Source: Lachnospiraceae bacterium
GTDB lineage: Bacteria > Bacillota > Clostridia > Lachnospirales > Lachnospiraceae
Assembly (NCBI GenBank): GCA_022799175.1
Contig: JAAWNY010000005.1
Span: 1 to 64,000 of the forward strand
Direction of reading: 5' to 3'
DNA: 64,000 nt
Shown: in pieces, positions 40,161 through 49,539 of the stretch
Position numbering within the stretch: the stretch's first letter is position 1
How the letters are laid out: each line of letters begins with the position of its first letter
The notes under the pieces: generated by a model
Databases searched by the model: none
What the model saw: only the letters and a program-made list of their open reading frames with translations
Told to the model about the DNA's origin: nothing
Position numbers and translations under genes: made by a program

Positions 40161-40189
40161 ATTATAACGGATTTTTATCGATTTTTCCA
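40161..40189 (-). promoter_or_regulatory. Predicted mglB promoter
   Basis: Minus strand TGGAAA (40184-40189, weak -35), 17-nt spacer, perfect TATAAT (40161-40166); embedded in phased A-tracts. Confidence 0.55.
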
Positions 40190-40333
40190 TAAGATTTTCT
40201 TCGATTTTTTATAGATTTTTTTCGATTTTTCCATATATTACCGAAAAACACGCTCAAAATGCTGCTCAACAAGCTAAAAGATATACGTTATCACTGACAT
40301 GACCAAAATTTCTTCTGCCTCTGTTCGTCAAAT

Positions 40334-41350
40334 TTACTGACCTGTAAGAATCTCCTGCGGCGACCAGTAATATTTACCGTTTTCTAAAGAAAGTTCTTCT
40401 AAGACCGGTTGACCCAACGCCTTCGACGCAGCAAGGGAAAATATCGCTTCTGCATATTTTCCCTTATCTGCCGATACGGTTCCTAGCATCTTTCCGGCGT
40501 TCACTGCTTCTATCCCTGGCGTTGTGCCATCGATCCCCACCAGCTTGATATTCTTCTTTCCCGCCCGTTCCAATGCATCTATCGCTCCTAACGCCATATC
40601 ATCGTTATTACATACCACAAGCTCAATCATATCTGGATATTTCTCAAGCCACTGCTCCATCAATGCGGAAGCCTGGCTTCGTTCCCAATTCGCTATGCCA
40701 CCCGTAATCTTTTCGATCGGTACCCCGCCATCTTTCAATGTCTGAATGGACCACTCGGTCCGAATCAAAGAGTCCTGATGGCTGCTCTCGCCTTCTAACA
40801 TCACATAGCTGATCACTCCATCTCCATTCATGTCCAAGCTAGCCGGATCCTTCCGGTACTGATCCACCACAATGCTTCCCTGCAGGATCGCGGACTCCCT
40901 GGCCACCACTCCTACATAATAAAGCTGATCCCAACGATCCATATCCTCTTCCACCGGCTGACGATTAAAGAACACCACCGGAATCCCCGCTGTCATTGCC
41001 TTGTCAATCATCGCCGAGGCCGCTGTCCGGTCTACCGGATTGATGCACATCACGTCGCAGCCCAACGAAATAAAACGTTCCACTTGATTATTTTGGGTGT
41101 TCTGACTTCCCTTAGCATCTTGAATATCCAGGGTCACTTTGATGCCATGCTTTTGCTCATACTCTTTCGCGCAGTTCTCCATCTCTCCCCGGATGTTATT
41201 AATAAATGTATCATCCCCTCGATACAGACTCACTCCAATTCGTAATGATTTTTTCGTTTCTTCCGCTTTCAGGCTTCCACAACCGGCAAGTACGGCTAAC
41301 ACACATAAACCAACCAAAAGCTGCTGATAGAACCTGTTTCTTCCTCCCAT
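40334..41350 (-). CDS. Second MglB-like sugar-binding lipoprotein
   Basis: Lipobox LAGCGSLK; RIGVSLYRGDDTFINNIRGEMENCAKEYEQKHGIKVTLDIQDAKGSQNTQNNQVERFISLGCDVMCINPVDRTAA, VCNNDDMALGAIDALERAG. Confidence 0.88.
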   Translation of the reverse strand: MGGRNRFYQQLLVGLCVLAVLAGCGSLKAEETKKSLRIGVSLYRGDDTFINNIRGEMENCAKEYEQKHGIKVTLDIQDAKGSQNTQNNQVERFISLGCDVMCINPVDRTAASAMIDKAMTAGIPVVFFNRQPVEEDMDRWDQLYYVGVVARESAILQGSIVVDQYRKDPASLDMNGDGVISYVMLEGESSHQDSLIRTEWSIQTLKDGGVPIEKITGGIANWERSQASALMEQWLEKYPDMIELVVCNNDDMALGAIDALERAGKKNIKLVGIDGTTPGIEAVNAGKMLGTVSADKGKYAEAIFSLAASKALGQPVLEELSLENGKYYWSPQEILTGQ

Positions 41351-41407
41351 CCTTTCACCCCCGACTTTTTATCATTTCCCTGCCCAAACACGCAAAAGCC
41401 ACTTCCC

Positions 41408-42385
41408 TTATTCAATCGGATACAGCAGCTTTTCATACTCCGTTCTGCGCAGATCCTCCCGTCGGATGTAATGACTCTCCAGATATCCCAGCGCCGGAAC
41501 CAACTGATTGCCAGCCAGTTCTACCGCCGTCCTCACGCTCAGATATCCGGCAGTAAAATCATCCGTAATGCAAAGTCCCCGAATCACTCCTCGATCCAGA
41601 TAGTTAAGCAGACGAACCGTAGTTCCTCTTCCATACAGACCACCGATTCCCGCCGTCCTCTCTCCATCAGATAGAACCTGAGCCGCTTCGGTTAGACTTA
41701 CTGGATCTAGCGCAATCATCACTGCCCGGCCAAAATCCTGTTCCCACACGGTCTCCACCTGCTTCTTCCGTTCATCTGCCTGTCCCCCCTGCAAACGAAT
41801 CACTTCACAACCTGCTGCTGTCAATACATTCTCAATCCCATCCTCAAACTGCCGGCTTATCTGGTCTGACTGCCGCTTGCCTAACAAGTAAAACCGTTGT
41901 CCAATTGGCTGTTCTGCCAGCACTTGTTTTGCCAGTTCCTGTCCCATCTGATAATAATCAAAGGTAATCCGGGCCGAAAGTTCATCTCCTACCGAAGAAA
42001 TTTCCGAGTTCAAAAACACCAGCGGAACACTCACCCGTTTATCTGCCTGCAGCTGTAAGATCTGTCCAGAATCCACCGGTGATACCACAATGGCCCGGCT
42101 TCCATCCTGCTGCTCCCGCAATATCAGCTCCTCCTGCTGTTTTTTGCTCCCCTCATCATACAAGGTAATAAAGCTGACATCCACATTGTACTCGATGGCC
42201 GCTCGGTCCATACCTTTGCGGAAATTGACATAGTTGTCATCCACGGTATCCTCCACGATCACCGAGATCGCATAGACCTGCGTTTCCTTCTCCTTGATAA
42301 TCAGATCTGTGGAGGACAGAAGAAATAAAAGTACCAGAACCATCCCATACAAAATCCAGAAAATTCTCTCCTTACGGTTACTCAT
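41408..42385 (-). CDS. Membrane-anchored periplasmic-binding-domain protein (putative sensor accessory)
   Basis: Single N-terminal TM (WILYGMVLVLLFLLSSTDLII) then a Peripla_BP_4-like domain (VYAISVIVEDTVDDNYVNFRKGMDRAAIEYNVDVSFITLYDEGSKKQQEELI); next to HK and RR genes. Confidence 0.82.
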   Translation of the reverse strand: MSNRKERIFWILYGMVLVLLFLLSSTDLIIKEKETQVYAISVIVEDTVDDNYVNFRKGMDRAAIEYNVDVSFITLYDEGSKKQQEELILREQQDGSRAIVVSPVDSGQILQLQADKRVSVPLVFLNSEISSVGDELSARITFDYYQMGQELAKQVLAEQPIGQRFYLLGKRQSDQISRQFEDGIENVLTAAGCEVIRLQGGQADERKKQVETVWEQDFGRAVMIALDPVSLTEAAQVLSDGERTAGIGGLYGRGTTVRLLNYLDRGVIRGLCITDDFTAGYLSVRTAVELAGNQLVPALGYLESHYIRREDLRRTEYEKLLYPIE

Positions 42386-44172
42386 GGCTTCTCCCCTTCT
42401 GTCAGTTCCTGATAAGATACCGCTGGCAGACAAATGCGAATCCGGGTGCCTTCATCCGGCTCCGAATCTATAGACAACCCATACTCCTCACCAAAATACA
42501 GGCGTATTCGTTCATTGACATTTTTCACTCCAATCCCTGAACCACGGCGAGAGGAGGCATGGGGCTTTCCGGATAAAATCTGTTCCACCTGCTCTCCCGT
42601 CATGCCCAGACCATTATCCGCCACCAGAAAACAGAGCTTTCCTTCCTTAAGTCCTGCTTTCACTAAAATCTCACCATCTCCATCCATGAATTCCATCCCA
42701 TGATAAATGGCATTCTCCACCAGAGGTTGCAACATCAGCTTCAAAGATGCCAAACCAAGAATCTCCGGTTCTTCTTCAATCCGGTAGGTAAACTTATTCT
42801 TAAACCGCATCTGCTGAATCATCAGATAATTGCGCACATGTTCCAGTTCATCCCTCACAGGAATAATGCTTTTGCCCTTACTGAGACTGATTCGGAAAAA
42901 ACGTGCCAGAGCTGTCACCACCCGCACCGCCTCATTCTTCTGTTCATTCTCGATCATCCACACAATAATATCCAGGGTATTGTAGAGGAAATGGGGATTG
43001 ATCTGAGACTGCAAAGTATCAAATTCACTCTTTCGCTTCGATTCATGCTCTGCCACAATATCCTGCATCAGCTCCTGAATCCGCTTCGCCATATCTCCAA
43101 TGGAACGCCCTAGATGCTGAATCTCATAAGAACCACCTGTGTAAACTTCCGTATCCAACTCGCCCGCCTCGAGTGCATTGACCGATTTTTCCAGTTCCTG
43201 AATCGGTGCTGTAATGCGGGATGAGATATAAGCATTGATCATTGCCAACAAAAACACGAAAAACGCCGCCACAAATACCACAAACAATTTCGTCTTGATA
43301 CGGTTTAAGGAAAATCCCCGTTCTGGCATCACACCGATAATCTTCCATCCGGTATAGCCAACGGATTTTACAGCAAGATCCCGCTTTTCTCCCAGATATA
43401 TCTCCTGATAATTGCCATCCCGATATCTGGCCGCCTCTTCCAGATTTTCCCCGGTAAGTCCGGCATCGATCAGCTGCATGCGGGGATGATAGATCAAATC
43501 TCCCCAAGCACTGACCAGATAGAGATAGCCCCCGTTTCCCATAGCTACATTATCCAAAAGCTGCTTTAAACTTCCATAGGTGATATCAATCAACAGCACT
43601 CCCTGATCGGTAGCCGTGCCCTGCGTGATTTCCACTGCCCGCGAAAGGGAGATAACCCAGCGATACTGATTTTCGCTATTATCGAAAATGTACTGTACAT
43701 GTGGCAAACTAAAATGCAGGTTATCCGTCCGTTCCAGCGTATTCTGAAACCATTCTTCTCTAGTCACATCCATCCCCGTCTTCAGACGGGCCGCCGGCAT
43801 GGCCGCCAGCAACTCCCCTTCCTTCGAGAGTAGCGCTATATTGGAAATCTGATCCTTATTGTTGTCATAGAGCAAAGTAAACTCGCTGTTTATCGATTTT
43901 TCTGACAAATCCGCATTTTTAATCACTCCATAATACAACGAATCCGACAGCTTCATGATCGTCCGCAAGTAAGAATCTACTGACAAATTCACCTGGTTAA
44001 TTACCGTTTGGTTCTCCTCCCGAATCGCCTCTGTCAGCTGTCCGGCCAGACGTCCATACACCGATATCCCGATCAGCAGAATCATGACCAACGCGCTGAT
44101 CGTAAAATAAACAAAAATCGTATAACGGATGCTGGTTTTCTGAAAAAAATCCGGTTTTCTGGTTTTTGCCAT
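42382..44172 (-). CDS. YesM/LytS-like sensor histidine kinase
   Basis: TM-extracellular-TM, HAMP-like segment, His_kinase domain ESKRKSEFDTLQSQINPHFLYNTLDIIVWMIENEQKNEAV, HATPase VENAIYHGMEFMDGDGEI. Confidence 0.93.
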   Translation of the reverse strand: MAKTRKPDFFQKTSIRYTIFVYFTISALVMILLIGISVYGRLAGQLTEAIREENQTVINQVNLSVDSYLRTIMKLSDSLYYGVIKNADLSEKSINSEFTLLYDNNKDQISNIALLSKEGELLAAMPAARLKTGMDVTREEWFQNTLERTDNLHFSLPHVQYIFDNSENQYRWVISLSRAVEITQGTATDQGVLLIDITYGSLKQLLDNVAMGNGGYLYLVSAWGDLIYHPRMQLIDAGLTGENLEEAARYRDGNYQEIYLGEKRDLAVKSVGYTGWKIIGVMPERGFSLNRIKTKLFVVFVAAFFVFLLAMINAYISSRITAPIQELEKSVNALEAGELDTEVYTGGSYEIQHLGRSIGDMAKRIQELMQDIVAEHESKRKSEFDTLQSQINPHFLYNTLDIIVWMIENEQKNEAVRVVTALARFFRISLSKGKSIIPVRDELEHVRNYLMIQQMRFKNKFTYRIEEEPEILGLASLKLMLQPLVENAIYHGMEFMDGDGEILVKAGLKEGKLCFLVADNGLGMTGEQVEQILSGKPHASSRRGSGIGVKNVNERIRLYFGEEYGLSIDSEPDEGTRIRICLPAVSYQELTEGEKP

Positions 44173-44200
44173 GAAATCCTCCTATTTTTCTCCCTGCTGT

Positions 44201-45814
44201 TCAACCACTTCTGAATTTCGTTGGAGAGACGCCGTATTTTTTCTTAAACACATAGCTGAAATAATTCTGCTCCTGGTAGCCCACTTTCCGGGCAATCACA
44301 TACGTCTTGTCATTCGTTTCATTTAGCAATTCCACGGCCTTATTCAATCGCACCTCCGTCAAATAGGCCACATAGGTCTTGCCCGTCTCCTTGCGGAACA
44401 TGGTAGAAAAATAAGCCGGGCTCATGTGAAGTTGACGACAAATCATCTCTACCGATAAATCTGGGTCCGGATAATGCTCCTGGATATACTGCCTGGCTTC
44501 CTCAATCACCTGACGGTTCGTCGTGTCGCGACGCCGATTGATGGCTTCATTCATCTGACAGGCCACTTGCGTCAACCACATGGTAAATTCTTCTCGTTGC
44601 TGTCCGCTGTCCATCCGCTTCATAACACCATCATCCGTATCAAATATCTGGCATAAATCCATGTCATACTGTTGCATCAGACGGGTCACACAATTGACCA
44701 GCGACAAGCGATACACCTGATATTGACGGGCATGTGCTTTGACATCATCCATCCGGGCCATCAGCTCCCGTACCACTGTCTCGATACTCTCCGGCGTTCC
44801 GAATTTGATGGCCGCAGTCAGCTCCAACTCATCTTTTTCCTCCAGTTGCAGCTTTCCTCGGCTGACCGGTTCCATATCATTAATGTAGATCGTTCCTCCT
44901 GTTCCCACAATTGCCTTATAACCTAGAGCATCCATCGCTGACTGATAAGACTCTCCCACACGCTCCGGCTGCAGGCTGCTGTGTCCCACCCCAATCGTCA
45001 CCGTCACCTCCAGAATCCGACGGATTTCTTTACAGATATCGCCCAAAAGATCGATAAAACTAGTCTGAGTGTTCCGTTCATCAATCGCAGTAAGGATGGT
45101 AATGCCACCCGTGGAATTGAAAATGGTAAAACGGAAGTATTCTCGTAGATTATCTTCCACTAGTTGCCGGACTGAGATGGGAATCAACTTCTGCTCCTGC
45201 TCTCTTGACAAAGGCTGACCCTCCGCCCGCTCCTCCGGCTCTACACTGATAACCGCCGCCAGCCATTTGCGAGCTCCCAAAATATCAATTTCATATTCCT
45301 CCAGCTTAGAAGCCACCTCTTCATCCGGAACATTTCCCCGAACCAGATCGTTTAAGAAAAGCTCACGAAGAATCGGCAAACTGCCCAGATAACTCTCCCG
45401 CAACAGACGGACATTGCGCCGTTGCTCTATCTCCTCGTCCAGACTTTCTCGGACTCGGCTAAGTATCTCCGTCAGTTCTTCCACATTGACTGGTTTTAGG
45501 ATATATTCACTCACATTTAGCTTGATGGCCTGTTGCGCATACTCAAAATCATCATAACCGGAAAAAATCAGCACCTTGATCGAAGGATACTTCTGCCGAA
45601 TCCGAGCTGTCAAAGTCAGTCCGTCCATATATGGCATCCGAATATCCGTCATCACCACATCTGGCTTAAGCTGCTCTATTTTTTCCAGTGCTTCCTCTCC
45701 ATTATCCGCATCCCCGGCCACCTCAAATCCAAGACTCTCCCAATCTATCTTGCGAATGATGGCCTTACGAACCTCTTCCTCATCATCCGCCAGCAGAATT
45801 CGATAATAACTCAT
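44201..45814 (-). CDS. YesN-like response regulator with C-terminal AraC-type HTH
   Basis: N-terminal REC (YRILLADDEEEVRKAIIRKIDWESLGFEV...DVVMTDIRMPYMDGL), C-terminal AraC HTH (LSVEMICRQLHMSPAYFSTMFRKETGKTYVAYLTEVRLNKAVELL). Confidence 0.94.
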   Translation of the reverse strand: MSYYRILLADDEEEVRKAIIRKIDWESLGFEVAGDADNGEEALEKIEQLKPDVVMTDIRMPYMDGLTLTARIRQKYPSIKVLIFSGYDDFEYAQQAIKLNVSEYILKPVNVEELTEILSRVRESLDEEIEQRRNVRLLRESYLGSLPILRELFLNDLVRGNVPDEEVASKLEEYEIDILGARKWLAAVISVEPEERAEGQPLSREQEQKLIPISVRQLVEDNLREYFRFTIFNSTGGITILTAIDERNTQTSFIDLLGDICKEIRRILEVTVTIGVGHSSLQPERVGESYQSAMDALGYKAIVGTGGTIYINDMEPVSRGKLQLEEKDELELTAAIKFGTPESIETVVRELMARMDDVKAHARQYQVYRLSLVNCVTRLMQQYDMDLCQIFDTDDGVMKRMDSGQQREEFTMWLTQVACQMNEAINRRRDTTNRQVIEEARQYIQEHYPDPDLSVEMICRQLHMSPAYFSTMFRKETGKTYVAYLTEVRLNKAVELLNETNDKTYVIARKVGYQEQNYFSYVFKKKYGVSPTKFRSG

Positions 45815-45873
45815 TGCGCAGAATTCCTTTCTCTATATTTCATGCAATGTCATTTAGATAAAAAACGTACCTT

Positions 45874-46965
45874 CTATTCTGTCATCTCATAATTCCTATC
45901 ACACATTCGAATCGCTTCTATCAACTGCTCATTTTCCTCACGTGTCCGGACTGCTGTTCGGTAATAGCGGAAGCCAGAAATATTCCCCACTGGCTCCAAC
46001 CCTTGGAAATTACTGCAGTCTCGAATCAGAATCCCCTTCTCCCGCAAACGGATCTTCAGATTGCCGTATCGATTCTTCTCATCCCGAAACAACAAATAGT
46101 TTACCTGTGAAGGAAACACCCAAAATCCCAGCTTGCCAAGTCTTTGTTCCATCCACTTCCGCTCTTTTTCTACCAACGCCCTGGTCTGCTCCAGGTAATT
46201 GTTTTCCCTCAAAGCCGCCACTCCTGCCTCCTGTGCTGGCACAGATACGCTCCATGGCTGTCCCGTCAGACAAAGTTGTTTGGCTAGCATAGTATCTCCA
46301 CAGATCGCATATCCCAGCCGAAGCCCCGCCATAGCATACGATTTCGTAAAAGCCCGCAAAAGAATCACTTCCGGATAGTTTCGGATCTGTTCCATCAGAG
46401 TGTATTTTTCCGGCTGATCCAGAAATTCACAAAAGCACTCATCCACTACCAAAAATCCTTGCTTTTTTTGGCATATCTCCGCCAAAAATTCTAGTTGTTC
46501 CCCCGGTACTGCCAGTCCAGTCGGATTGTTCGGATTGCACAAAAACAGCCAATCTCCTTCTGCCAAATGCTCGGCTAGCTCCCAGACGTTCACCCGGTAA
46601 TCCTGATCTGCTCGCAAGACATAATATCGAATCTGGCAACCATCAATTGCCAATGCCCGCTCATATTCTGAAAAGGTTGGCGATAGCAGCAATGCCTGTT
46701 TTGGTCTTTTGAGTAAAACCAGACGGTAGATCAGATCTGCTGCTCCATTTCCACAGACAATCCGCTCCTGCTCGATCCCATGATGCTCTGCCAACCGCTT
46801 CTTCAACTCCCCGCATTCCGGATCGGGATAGCAATTCCAATGCTCCACCGAATCCCGAAGCGTTTTCTGCACTCCACAAGGAAGTCCCAGCGGATTCACA
46901 TTCACGGAAAAATCAAGTGCAATCTTCCCATGATAAATATCTCCGCCATGAAGCTGGTATTCCAT
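45874..46965 (-). CDS. Aminotransferase class I/II, likely threonine-phosphate decarboxylase (CobD-like)
   Basis: YQLHGGDIYHGKIALDFSVNVNPLGLP, WLFLCNPNNPTGLAVPGEQL, AFTKSYAMAGLRLGYAICG; next to cbiB. Confidence 0.82.
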   Translation of the reverse strand: MEYQLHGGDIYHGKIALDFSVNVNPLGLPCGVQKTLRDSVEHWNCYPDPECGELKKRLAEHHGIEQERIVCGNGAADLIYRLVLLKRPKQALLLSPTFSEYERALAIDGCQIRYYVLRADQDYRVNVWELAEHLAEGDWLFLCNPNNPTGLAVPGEQLEFLAEICQKKQGFLVVDECFCEFLDQPEKYTLMEQIRNYPEVILLRAFTKSYAMAGLRLGYAICGDTMLAKQLCLTGQPWSVSVPAQEAGVAALRENNYLEQTRALVEKERKWMEQRLGKLGFWVFPSQVNYLLFRDEKNRYGNLKIRLREKGILIRDCSNFQGLEPVGNISGFRYYRTAVRTREENEQLIEAIRMCDRNYEMTE

Positions 46966-47149
46966 TCTTTTTGTCCTCCCTTTTTTGTGCTTACATTCTG
47001 CCAACCGGCTCCCCATGCCCATTTTTCCTAATAGTTCTGTTCTGCCGCAGATAAACGTTTGATGGTAGAGAACCCGAGCTCCTGAAATTTCTTCTTAATT
47101 TTATCATGAATTTTCCTTCATGTCATTCCTTTTTCAGCCTCACTACCCG

Positions 47150-48106
47150 CTAACTGAAAGTGCAACGCACCACAATTCCTGCCACTGCCGCCATCCATGC
47201 GCTCGCCATCATCAGACGGTTCACCCGCACAATATCCTCTTTTTCTACTTTCCTGACTGCGTCTCCGATCACTGGCTTTTCTGTCAACACCCCAAAGTAC
47301 CAGGCCGGTCCTGCCAGTTGCACCCCCAAGGCTCCCGCACATGCCGCCTCTCCATGGGCTGAATTTGGACTTTTATGACAATACCGATCCCGTCGCCAGA
47401 TTCGCCAAGCGCCCTGACCATCAAATCCTGGCAGCAGCCAGGCGGCCCCGATCAGCAGAAAGGCCGAAAGACGAGCCGGCAGCAGATTCACCAAATCATC
47501 TAATCTAGCCGGAATCTTTCCCAGATACTGATATCTCTGATTTTGATATCCCACCATAGAATCCATGGTATTGACCGCCTTATACATCCATCCTCCCACA
47601 GGTCCCAAAAACAACAGATAAAAAAGAGGGGCGATCACCCCGTCTGACACATTCTCCGCCACCGTCTCCACTGCTGCTTTGATGATTCCCTCTTCTGACA
47701 ATGGCCGAGTATCCCGTCCTACAATTCTAGATACCGCTTCTCTTGCCTTCTCGACATCCTCTTCTTTTAATGCCTTTAATACCTTCATGCTTTCTGTTTT
47801 CAACGATCTTGCCGCCAATATCTGCCAGCTCATTACGCACAAAATCAGAAACCGCAGAGCTGGATGCATCCATCCTGCCACTGCCAAAATTCCTGCTGTC
47901 GTTCCTCCTGTCACAATCAGAACCAACACTGCCAGAATTCCTCCGGCTGCTATCTCTCCCGTCGGGCTTTCCGGAAAGCATTTTATCAACAAACGCTCCA
48001 GCCAGCCAATCAACCAACCGATTCCCCGAACCGGATGCCACCAACTCTCCGGATCTCCAATCACAAAATCCAGTAAAAAACCAATTCCTACTGCTGCCGC
48101 CTCCAT
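47150..48106 (-). CDS. cbiB: Adenosylcobinamide-phosphate synthase
   Basis: GFLLDFVIGDPESWWHPVRGIGWLIGWLERLL; AVETVAENVSDGVIAPLFYLLFLGPVGGWMYKAVNTMDSMVGYQNQRYQYLGKIPARLDDLVNLLPARLSAFLL. Confidence 0.95.
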   Translation of the reverse strand: MEAAAVGIGFLLDFVIGDPESWWHPVRGIGWLIGWLERLLIKCFPESPTGEIAAGGILAVLVLIVTGGTTAGILAVAGWMHPALRFLILCVMSWQILAARSLKTESMKVLKALKEEDVEKAREAVSRIVGRDTRPLSEEGIIKAAVETVAENVSDGVIAPLFYLLFLGPVGGWMYKAVNTMDSMVGYQNQRYQYLGKIPARLDDLVNLLPARLSAFLLIGAAWLLPGFDGQGAWRIWRRDRYCHKSPNSAHGEAACAGALGVQLAGPAWYFGVLTEKPVIGDAVRKVEKEDIVRVNRLMMASAWMAAVAGIVVRCTFS

Positions 48107-48121
48107 CGTTCTCTCCTTCGC

Positions 48122-48514
48122 CTATCCTTTGATTCGTTTTGGAATCCCGCATACCACCCGATATACCTGACTGGCATGTTCTGCCAACAACTGACCAGCA
48201 TGTCCCACTGCTTCCCGATACTCTCGTTCTCTTCGCCCCACTGGTACAATCCCATATCCCACCTCATCCATAGTCACTATTTCTGGATCCGCCGCTAATA
48301 TCTTTCTCACAAATTCCTCCGACTCTCCTCCTATTTCCAAAATTCGGTAAATCCATCTATGAAATCCGATCAAAAACTTCCTCTCCCATGCCATCTCCGG
48401 CTCATCCGTCCCCCCGTCTGCCACATTTTGGGCAAACTCCTCCTTTTTTAGCCCGGACAACTCACAGGCAAATTCTCTTTTTCCCTGACAGGCGCCACCA
48501 ATAATCAGAATCAT
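48122..48514 (-). CDS. CobU-like short NTPase (adenosylcobinamide kinase family paralogue)
   Basis: P-loop MILIIGGACQGKREFACE; DPEIVTMDEVGYGIVPVGRREREYREAVGHAGQLLAEHASQVYRVVCGIPKRIKG resembles the CobU C-terminus; only 130 aa. Confidence 0.78.
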   Translation of the reverse strand: MILIIGGACQGKREFACELSGLKKEEFAQNVADGGTDEPEMAWERKFLIGFHRWIYRILEIGGESEEFVRKILAADPEIVTMDEVGYGIVPVGRREREYREAVGHAGQLLAEHASQVYRVVCGIPKRIKG

Positions 48515-48636
48515 ATTTTTTCAAATACTCCTTTGACAACGATATTTCTTTCACTATACCACAGCTCTTTTCGCCTTTCAACGATGTTTTGGATGCTCCT
48601 TTTCTCTCCACATCTCAAGGCAGCTTTTTCCAAAAA

Positions 48637-48680
48637 AGACAGGAGCAAAACACAAAAATTGTGTCCTCTTGCTCCTGTCT
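48637..48680 (-). terminator. Terminator downstream of fsa
   Basis: agacaggagcaa (48637-48648) / ttgctcctgtct (48669-48680) then T-tract on the minus strand. Confidence 0.85.
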
Positions 48681-48701
48681 TCCTTCTTTATCTGTCTTCC
48701 T

Positions 48702-49352
48702 TTAACCGAATACGGCCCGGTAATCAGCCTGGAATTTCTGAATTCCAACATCCGTCAGAGGATGTTTTGTCATCTGCTCTAGCACCTTGTAGGGTACTGT
48801 CGCAATCTGTGCTCCCGCACGGGCACAATCAATCACATGAATCGGATTACGAATACTAGCGGCAATGATCTCTGTCTCAATCCCATGAATATCAAAAATC
48901 TCTGCAATCTCTTCAATCAAGTCAATCCCTGGCATGGAAATATCATCCAGTCTTCCAAGAAACGGTGATACATAAGTAGCGCCGGCACGAGCAGCTAAAA
49001 GCGCCTGCGCCACCGTAAATACCAATGTCACATTCGTGCGAATCCCTTCGGCATGTAGAGCCTTCACTGCCTTCAATCCTTCCGCGGTCATTGGAATTTT
49101 TACCACCATATTGGGATGAATGGCCGCGATCTCTCGCCCCTCCTTGATCATTCCCTCTGCGTCGACTGTTGTCGCCTTTACCTCGCCACTGATCGGTCCA
49201 TCCACAATAGAAGCAATCTCTGCAATCACCTGATTAAAATCCCGCCCCTCCTTAGCAATCAGTGACGGATTGGTGGTCACCCCACAGATAATCCCCATAT
49301 CGTTTGCTTTGCGGATCTCCTCCACATTCGCCGTATCTACAAAAAATCGCAT
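48702..49352 (-). CDS. fsa: Fructose-6-phosphate aldolase / transaldolase-like protein
   Basis: [95 protein letters not shown]. Confidence 0.93.
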   Translation of the reverse strand: MRFFVDTANVEEIRKANDMGIICGVTTNPSLIAKEGRDFNQVIAEIASIVDGPISGEVKATTVDAEGMIKEGREIAAIHPNMVVKIPMTAEGLKAVKALHAEGIRTNVTLVFTVAQALLAARAGATYVSPFLGRLDDISMPGIDLIEEIAEIFDIHGIETEIIAASIRNPIHVIDCARAGAQIATVPYKVLEQMTKHPLTDVGIQKFQADYRAVFG

Positions 49353-49395
49353 TTTCTTTCATTCTCCTTTCCCAACTCTTTTGTGATAGTATACT

Positions 49396-49424
49396 AGTAT
49401 AAAAGCAATCCATAAAAAAGTCAA
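49396..49424 (-). promoter_or_regulatory. Predicted fsa promoter
   Basis: Minus strand TTGACT (49419-49424), 17-nt spacer, TATACT (49396-49401). Confidence 0.65.
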
Positions 49425-49539
49425 TTTACTGTGTATGAATTTTTCACAAAATTCTTGTATCCATTTCCTTTCGCCCTATATAAAATCACTCCCATAAAGG
49501 GAACTGTTTGGGAATACGAAAATAACCGGGAACATTTTA

